DNA from: Arthrobacter sp. FB24
Lineage (GTDB): Bacteria > Actinomycetota > Actinomycetes > Actinomycetales > Micrococcaceae
NCBI RefSeq assembly: GCF_000196235.1
Contig: NC_008541.1
Span: 3,720,001-3,784,000 of the forward strand
Length of the DNA: 64,000 nucleotides
Reading direction: 5' to 3'
Shown here: positions 59,570-64,000 of the stretch, piece by piece
How the letters are laid out: every line of letters begins with the position of its first letter
Position numbering within the stretch: position 1 is the stretch's first letter
The notes under the pieces: generated by a model
Seen by the model: the letters and a program-made list of their open reading frames with translations, nothing else
Database searches by the model: none
Told to the model about the DNA's origin: nothing
Translations under genes and position numbers: made by a program

Positions 59570-60031
59570 ATGTTTTCACGTACCTCCGGGCCCCGGCCGC
59601 TGCCTGCACTGAGGCGCGTCCTCGGCACGGCGGCCGCGGGCACCTGCCTGCTGCTGGCCGCCTCGGCCTGCTCCTCAGCCGTTTCCATCGAGAACGCCGA
59701 CGTCCCGGCCTGGAAGGCAACGGCACTGCCGACAGCCGGCGGAACGGTGCTTGAGGATGCCGGCAAGATCCTCAACCGCCAGCCGCTGGTCAAGGACGCC
59801 GCCGACGTCCCGGCCGGCGTGTACACCCTGACCATGACGTGCGACGGCGGTGGCAAGGCCTTCTTCACTGTCACCGCCGGCGGCACGAAGCTCGCCGAGG
59901 CCGGGGCCGCCTGCAACGGCAGCCGCGAGAGCGCCAAAATCACCGTGCCCGCCGCCGGCACCGTGCAGGTCAGCACCTCCAGCGTGGATGCTCCGCTCAT
60001 CTACGCCTACCATCTGGCGGCCGGAAGCTAG
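59570..60031 (+). CDS. Small secreted lipoprotein 1 of 4
   Basis: A 153-aa protein with a signal peptide ending ASACSS (lipobox). The mature part has a beta-rich region with VPAGVYTLTMTC and a second Cys (AACNGSR). The function is unknown. TAAGTT six bases before the ATG plus GGAGG adjacent to it suggest a leaderless or nearly leaderless start. First of four tandem related lipoproteins. Confidence 0.72.
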   Translation: MFSRTSGPRPLPALRRVLGTAAAGTCLLLAASACSSAVSIENADVPAWKATALPTAGGTVLEDAGKILNRQPLVKDAADVPAGVYTLTMTCDGGGKAFFTVTAGGTKLAEAGAACNGSRESAKITVPAAGTVQVSTSSVDAPLIYAYHLAAGS

Positions 60032-60075
60032 TTCTGTGACTTGCCCCGCCGGCGAGGGTGCGTATGCTCAGGGAC

Positions 60076-60957
60076 ATGTCAGCTCTTTGGGGGAAGCGGA
60101 TGATGGTCCTCGCCGCCGTTGTGCCGGGCCTGCTTGCGGCGGCGCTGAGCGGCTGTGAATACGCGGGCGACGGCAGTCCGCCGGGTCCTGCTGCGTCCCC
60201 GCCACGGTCGACTTCCGGACCGGACCGGCCGGACTCCGGGAACGCCCCGGACTCTCCCACGGTCCCGCCGGAGCGGACCAACGACGAGCAGTTGAGGCGG
60301 CTGCTGGGGCCGCCAGGAACGGATCAACTGCCCTACGTCACTGCAACGGGGGGCGCGGCCGCGTGGAGCACCGAGGTTCCCGCCGGCGACTACCTCCTCA
60401 CGGCCGCCTGCGTTGCGGCACAGTATGCCGTGCTCGAGGTGCGCCTGGCCGGGGCCGCCCCGGAGGAGTCAAACCTCCTGTGCCACGCGCGGAGGTTCAT
60501 GCGCCTCAATCATCAAGGCGGTCTCATCACAGCACGGGTTACTGCCGCTGCCGAGCCGCGGTTCGGCGCGAGCGGCTTCCGGCTGGAACCCTACCCTGAC
60601 GCACCTGGTTCAACTGCGGAGCCGGCCGCAGGCTGGGCCGCGGAACAACTCGGCCCGGCGCAACCGGCTGAGGTGCGGGGCTATCCGGTGCCGGGCAGGT
60701 GGCATCGCTCCGGGCCGGTTGGGTCACCCGGAATGTTGACCCTCACCTTTGCCTGCGAAGGGACCGGCGCTGTTGAGATTACTGTGCTCAACCCGAATGG
60801 TGACGATCTGCTCTCCGGCAGCGGCTTTCCCTGCGGCGCGCCGCGTCCCACAGATATCCCGGTGGGGCCCGACGGCATCCTGGTGAGGGTGGATTCGATC
60901 CACGCTCCGGTGCGGACTGCGTACAGCCTGAAGCCCTCCGCCGGGAGTGGGTTCTGA
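60076..60957 (+). CDS. Small secreted lipoprotein 2 of 4
   Basis: A 293-aa lipoprotein; signal ends ALSGCEYAG. A Pro/Ser-rich linker is followed by two beta-rich halves, each with a G.Y/..L..AC pattern (VPAGDYLLTAAC; SPGMLTLTFAC), so it looks like an internal duplication of the domain seen once in its neighbours. ATG 60076 lies seven bases after TATGCT (leaderless); starts at 60058 and 60064 are less likely. Confidence 0.72.
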   Translation: MSALWGKRMMVLAAVVPGLLAAALSGCEYAGDGSPPGPAASPPRSTSGPDRPDSGNAPDSPTVPPERTNDEQLRRLLGPPGTDQLPYVTATGGAAAWSTEVPAGDYLLTAACVAAQYAVLEVRLAGAAPEESNLLCHARRFMRLNHQGGLITARVTAAAEPRFGASGFRLEPYPDAPGSTAEPAAGWAAEQLGPAQPAEVRGYPVPGRWHRSGPVGSPGMLTLTFACEGTGAVEITVLNPNGDDLLSGSGFPCGAPRPTDIPVGPDGILVRVDSIHAPVRTAYSLKPSAGSGF

Positions 60958-61514
60958 TGGTGCACAGGGGGCCGCAGCGCGCGTTGTTTCTGGCCGCAGG
61001 AGCCCTGGTCGCGGCCGGCCTGGCCGGCTGCGAATACGCAAACGACGTCGGGCCGGAGCCGTCCCTCCCGACCGCCCGGCAGGGACCCGCCACGGCTGCA
61101 CCGCCCCTTCCGGTCGCCTCGATGGATCCCGGACTGAAAGCTGAACAGGACCGCAACATGGCGGCCGTTGAGCTGCTGCTGGCGGACGTCCCCTCTGGTG
61201 CGGGCGGCGTTGCCGGAGCTATCAGCGGGCACAGCGGAGCAGGAGGCGGCCTGACGTTCACCGGGGTCCTGACGGAGGCGGGCGCGTACACCGTCACGGC
61301 CGTCTGCGTGGGTGCGGCGGAGGCGCAGCTGGTGGTCACTTCCCGCGGATCCACCGGCACTACCCATCGTATTGATGTGCCCTGCGGGGAACCGGTCAGC
61401 GAGCAGGTCGAGCTGAATACCGGTCCGGTGACCGCCTATATCGTGAGTGCGGATGAGGACCGGGTCCACAAAGCGGCAATGGGGGCTGTCCGGCTTCTGG
61501 ACCCCCGGCACTGA
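60957..61514 (+). CDS. Small secreted lipoprotein 3 of 4
   Basis: A 185-aa lipoprotein with signal ending GLAGCEYAN. The ATG shares one base with the stop of lipoprotein 2 (TGATG). EAGAYTVTAVC and a late Cys (DVPCGEPV) repeat the pattern of the other three. Function unknown. Confidence 0.72.
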   Translation: MVHRGPQRALFLAAGALVAAGLAGCEYANDVGPEPSLPTARQGPATAAPPLPVASMDPGLKAEQDRNMAAVELLLADVPSGAGGVAGAISGHSGAGGGLTFTGVLTEAGAYTVTAVCVGAAEAQLVVTSRGSTGTTHRIDVPCGEPVSEQVELNTGPVTAYIVSADEDRVHKAAMGAVRLLDPRH

Positions 61515-61586
61515 CGCCCGGATGGGCTTTCGGCGTGCGTCCTGCCGCCTCTGGTTTGGGGATGGCGGCAGGCCTAGAGTCAGAGT

Positions 61587-62126
61587 ATGCACACGGTGCA
61601 GGCACCCCGGGTGCCACGGCGCACTGCCGCGGCGGTCGCCGTCGCGCTTTGCGGTGCGCTGGCCGCCGGAGCGGCACTGAGCGGGTGCGAGTACGTGTAC
61701 GACGACGGCCGCGGGCCGCTGCCCACCGCGACCGCGCCGCCCTTCACGGATGCAGCCCTCCCCCAGGACCCCCGGCGAAACCTCCCGGTGACCGGCGCGG
61801 AACTTGAGGCGTGGGTCGGGCGGGTCCTCCCGGACACGGCCGGCCAGGTTTTCCACACGGGTTTCGGCCTGCTCAAGGCGGGCACCGCACGCCAGGAGAG
61901 CACCGGACAGCTGCCCAGCGGCACATACTCGCTGACCCTCGCGTGCAAGAGCCCGCGCAGGGTGTCGTTCACCGTCCGCAACGGGGAGTTGGCTCTCGTG
62001 GACCTGAGCCTGCGGTGCGGAACGTCACGCGTGAACGTGATCCAGGTGTCCAACGACGCCGTGCTCAGCGTGGAAGTGGCGGCCCAGTCCGCAGCGAACT
62101 TCGCCTACCGGATCAGCAGGATCTGA
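61587..62126 (+). CDS. Small secreted lipoprotein 4 of 4
   Basis: A 179-aa lipoprotein with signal ending ALSGCEYVY. LPSGTYSLTLAC and LSLRCGTS carry the same two-Cys beta pattern. TAGAGT six bases before the ATG indicates a separate, leaderless promoter. It converges with trhO, with 15 bases between the stops. Confidence 0.72.
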   Translation: MHTVQAPRVPRRTAAAVAVALCGALAAGAALSGCEYVYDDGRGPLPTATAPPFTDAALPQDPRRNLPVTGAELEAWVGRVLPDTAGQVFHTGFGLLKAGTARQESTGQLPSGTYSLTLACKSPRRVSFTVRNGELALVDLSLRCGTSRVNVIQVSNDAVLSVEVAAQSAANFAYRISRI

Positions 62127-62141
62127 ACACGGGATGCCAAG

Positions 62142-63035
62142 CTATGCGGCGCAGCCTTCCGGGCAGCGCAGCGTCTCCGGGCTGGAGGCGCACTCTGTGC
62201 AGTAGAGCGTGAGCGTGCGGCAGCTCGGGTTGGAACAGTTCTCGAACTTGCTGGTCGGGGCCGAGCAGCGGACACACTCGCCGATCGTTTTGGCTTCGTC
62301 GCTGAATTCGAGGTGCATGCGCTTGTCGAAGACGTACAGCGACCCTTCCCAGAGGCCTTGGTCCTTGAAGGTCTCGCCGTAGCGGACAATCCCGCCATCG
62401 AGCTGGTAGACCTCCTTGAAGCCGCGGTTCACCATGAGGCTGGAGAGCACCTCGCAGCGGATTCCGCCCGTGCAGTAGGTAACGACCGGCTTGTCCTTGA
62501 GTGCGTCGTACTTGCCGGACTCAAGTTCCTTGATGAAGTCATGGGTGGTGGCCACGTCCGGGACGATAGCGTCCTTGAACTTGCCGATCTGGGCTTCGAA
62601 GGCGTTGCGGCCGTCGAAGAACACCACTTCCTCGCCGCGTTCCTTCTTGGCATCGACCAGCCGATGCAGTTCCTCGGGCTTGAGGTGGGTGCCCCCGCCC
62701 ACCACACCGTTGGCGTCCACCTTGAGTTCACCCGGGGCACCGAAGGATACGATCTCGTCCCGCACCTTGACGCTGAGGCGGGGAAAGTCCTCCGCTCCGC
62801 CGTCGGACCATTTGACGTCGATGCCGTGGAAACCCTTGTATTCGCGGGTGGTCTTCACGTACTGCTTGACGGCGTTCAGCTCTCCGCCTACGGTCGCGTT
62901 GATGCCGTCCTTGGAGATGAGGATGCGTCCGGTCAGGCCCAGCTTCTCGCACAGGGCGCGCTGCCACAGGCGCACAGCGTCGGGGTCGGTGATCGGAGTA
63001 AAGCCGTAAAAGAGCACAATTCGGTTCAGAGCCAC
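62142..63035 (-). CDS. trhO: tRNA uridine(34) hydroxylase, rhodanese family
   Basis: A 297-aa YceA/TrhO protein. It hydroxylates U34 of certain tRNAs using oxygen, a step toward 5-carboxymethoxy- or methoxyuridine. The N-terminal domain (1-95) holds [12 protein letters not shown]. The rhodanese domain has catalytic Cys188 in [12 protein letters not shown]. The C-terminus has a Cys-rich zinc-type cluster ([20 protein letters not shown]). GTG start at 63035 with TACCCT seven bases upstream (leaderless). Confidence 0.95.
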   Translation of the reverse strand: MALNRIVLFYGFTPITDPDAVRLWQRALCEKLGLTGRILISKDGINATVGGELNAVKQYVKTTREYKGFHGIDVKWSDGGAEDFPRLSVKVRDEIVSFGAPGELKVDANGVVGGGTHLKPEELHRLVDAKKERGEEVVFFDGRNAFEAQIGKFKDAIVPDVATTHDFIKELESGKYDALKDKPVVTYCTGGIRCEVLSSLMVNRGFKEVYQLDGGIVRYGETFKDQGLWEGSLYVFDKRMHLEFSDEAKTIGECVRCSAPTSKFENCSNPSCRTLTLYCTECASSPETLRCPEGCAA

Positions 63036-63178
63036 GTATTTAAGGGTACTTGCTGAGCGAAAGCGGCTTAACCGGGGCCTTAGCCTCTACCTGCGGTTCC
63101 GATCACAATTCAATAAGCAAGACCACTTCCGGGACCCTACCCCTGTTGCTCGCGTCAGGGCTGGAATACTCTCATCAC

Positions 63179-63871
63179 ATGAGTCCAGACGCCATGGTTG
63201 AAGACATCACCCGCCTCGTGGAAATCTGGGTGACCGGATGGGCCGGTTGCCGGGGCTACGAGACGCGAACGGAAGGCCGCTTTCCGGCCGCGCTGCGCGC
63301 GGACACCACGAAGGAATGGGAATATTTCGCCCACGATCCCTCGGACACCGAATTCGCCGAGCTGGCTGCCAAGACGGCCGAGGCGCCGGCCAGGATCCTC
63401 ACCATCCTTACCAACGACGTCGCACGATATACCTACCTCGCCCAGCAGCACGGCCTGAACGTCACCTCCGCCTCGCAGACCATGATGATCGTGGACATGG
63501 AGACTCAGGACTCCGAGGATCCCTGGCTTTCCGACGATGACCTGAAGCTGACTACCTTCAAGAAGGACGGCGTCCACCATGCAGTGGTGAATGCCGGGGA
63601 ATCCGTGGCAGCCAGCGGCCGTGTGTTCGTGGTGGGCCACACGGCAGTGTTCGACAAGATCGTCACCGAACCGGCCTACCAGCGGCGTGGGCTGGGGAGT
63701 TTCATCATGAAGGCACTGGCTGCGCAGGCGTTCGAACACGACGTGGAAAACGGCCTGTTGCTGGCTTCCCTGGACGGGCAGAAACTGTACTCGCACCTGG
63801 GCTGGACCACCCTGTGCCACGTGCTGATGCTGTCGTCATCGAACGAAGGCGCTGACCTTTCCGTAGGTTAG
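63179..63871 (+). CDS. GNAT-family acetyltransferase
   Basis: A 230-aa protein. The acetyl-CoA-binding motif A is EPAYQRRGLGSFIMKAL near residue 165, followed by LLLASLDGQKLYSHLGW, both typical of GNAT. The N-terminal half is less conserved. TACTCT six bases before the ATG at 63179 suggests a leaderless mRNA. The substrate is unknown. Confidence 0.88.
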   Translation: MSPDAMVEDITRLVEIWVTGWAGCRGYETRTEGRFPAALRADTTKEWEYFAHDPSDTEFAELAAKTAEAPARILTILTNDVARYTYLAQQHGLNVTSASQTMMIVDMETQDSEDPWLSDDDLKLTTFKKDGVHHAVVNAGESVAASGRVFVVGHTAVFDKIVTEPAYQRRGLGSFIMKALAAQAFEHDVENGLLLASLDGQKLYSHLGWTTLCHVLMLSSSNEGADLSVG

Positions 63872-63950
63872 GACTGCTGCAGCCGGGCGGGGTTGCCAGT
63901 GCCGGGGTGCTAATGCCCGGCGATTTGAGACCGGATGAAACAATGTTGAA

Positions 63951-64000
63951 GTGAACCCCCATGACTCCCTGATTCCGCTGCTGGGCCGTGGCCCGGACCC
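63951..64000 (+). CDS. 5' end of a gene, possibly a DEAD/DEAH helicase
   Basis: GTG at 63951 opens a frame (VNPHDSLIPLLGRGPD) that runs off the window. The helicase guess comes from the actinobacterial habit of placing a large DEAD/DEAH-type helicase a few genes from topA. The visible residues alone do not prove it. Confidence 0.4.
   Translation, partial: MNPHDSLIPLLGRGPD

Noticed and set aside
1..64000. tRNA, rRNA, integrase, transposase or phage genes marking the sugar island as recently transferred
   Set aside because: None found on either strand; base composition is similar throughout as far as can be judged by eye.

Overview
The window is high-GC actinobacterial DNA, most like the Arthrobacter/Pseudarthrobacter group of the Micrococcaceae. 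The signs are very GC-rich codon use, many GTG starts, many apparently leaderless genes (a TANNNT box 6-7 bases before the start codon), and a topA neighbourhood that resembles the mycobacterial one. I see no tRNA, rRNA, phage, insertion sequence or CRISPR array.

Positions 1-36,000 are a large accessory carbohydrate island. It holds three pairs of ABC sugar permeases, five solute-binding lipoprotein genes (one broken by an in-frame amber codon), two DUF624/YesL-type membrane proteins, an MFS exporter and a GH42 beta-galactosidase. It also holds an esterase-like hydrolase, two paralogous Gfo/Idh/MocA-DUF6807 fusion enzymes and an M24-fold protein that has lost metal ligands. A five-gene operon (34244 down to 28240) looks like an oxidative uronate pathway: sugar-acid dehydrogenase, enolase-superfamily cycloisomerase/dehydratase, KdgD and 2-oxoglutarate-semialdehyde dehydrogenase, ending at 2-oxoglutarate. 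A LacI-family regulator (34393-35469) sits divergent from this operon. Near-identical LacI-type operators (core GAGAAAACGCTTTCTC) lie just downstream of good -10 boxes at seven other places between 3988 and 19178. I infer one regulon that joins uptake, deglycosylation, oxidation and the uronate pathway. A SulP transporter fused to a beta-carbonic anhydrase (25422-27773) sits inside the island but looks unrelated.

Positions 36,000-48,500 hold a TetR gene beside what looks like a gutted GH3 glycosidase remnant, an LldR-like GntR regulator divergent from lldD with twin operators, an ArsR regulator, acuC, a TrkH/TrkA potassium uptake pair and proC. They also hold two tandem structured-RNA candidates (44406-44719), an ECF42-type sigma factor with its DGPF/YCII partner, a sugar isomerase-like protein, a Ppx/GppA phosphatase and, just beyond, an SseB-like protein.

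Positions 48,500-64,000 are mostly core: topA, an ArsR regulator with a divergent MFS transporter, a DUF7059-type methyltransferase, a NYN-domain protein, a single-chain PheRS-like protein, four tandem small lipoproteins, trhO, a GNAT protein and the first codons of a probable helicase. A DUF559/AbiEi-like gene is bracketed by two copies of a 56-60 bp palindrome, one of them perfect over 60 bp.
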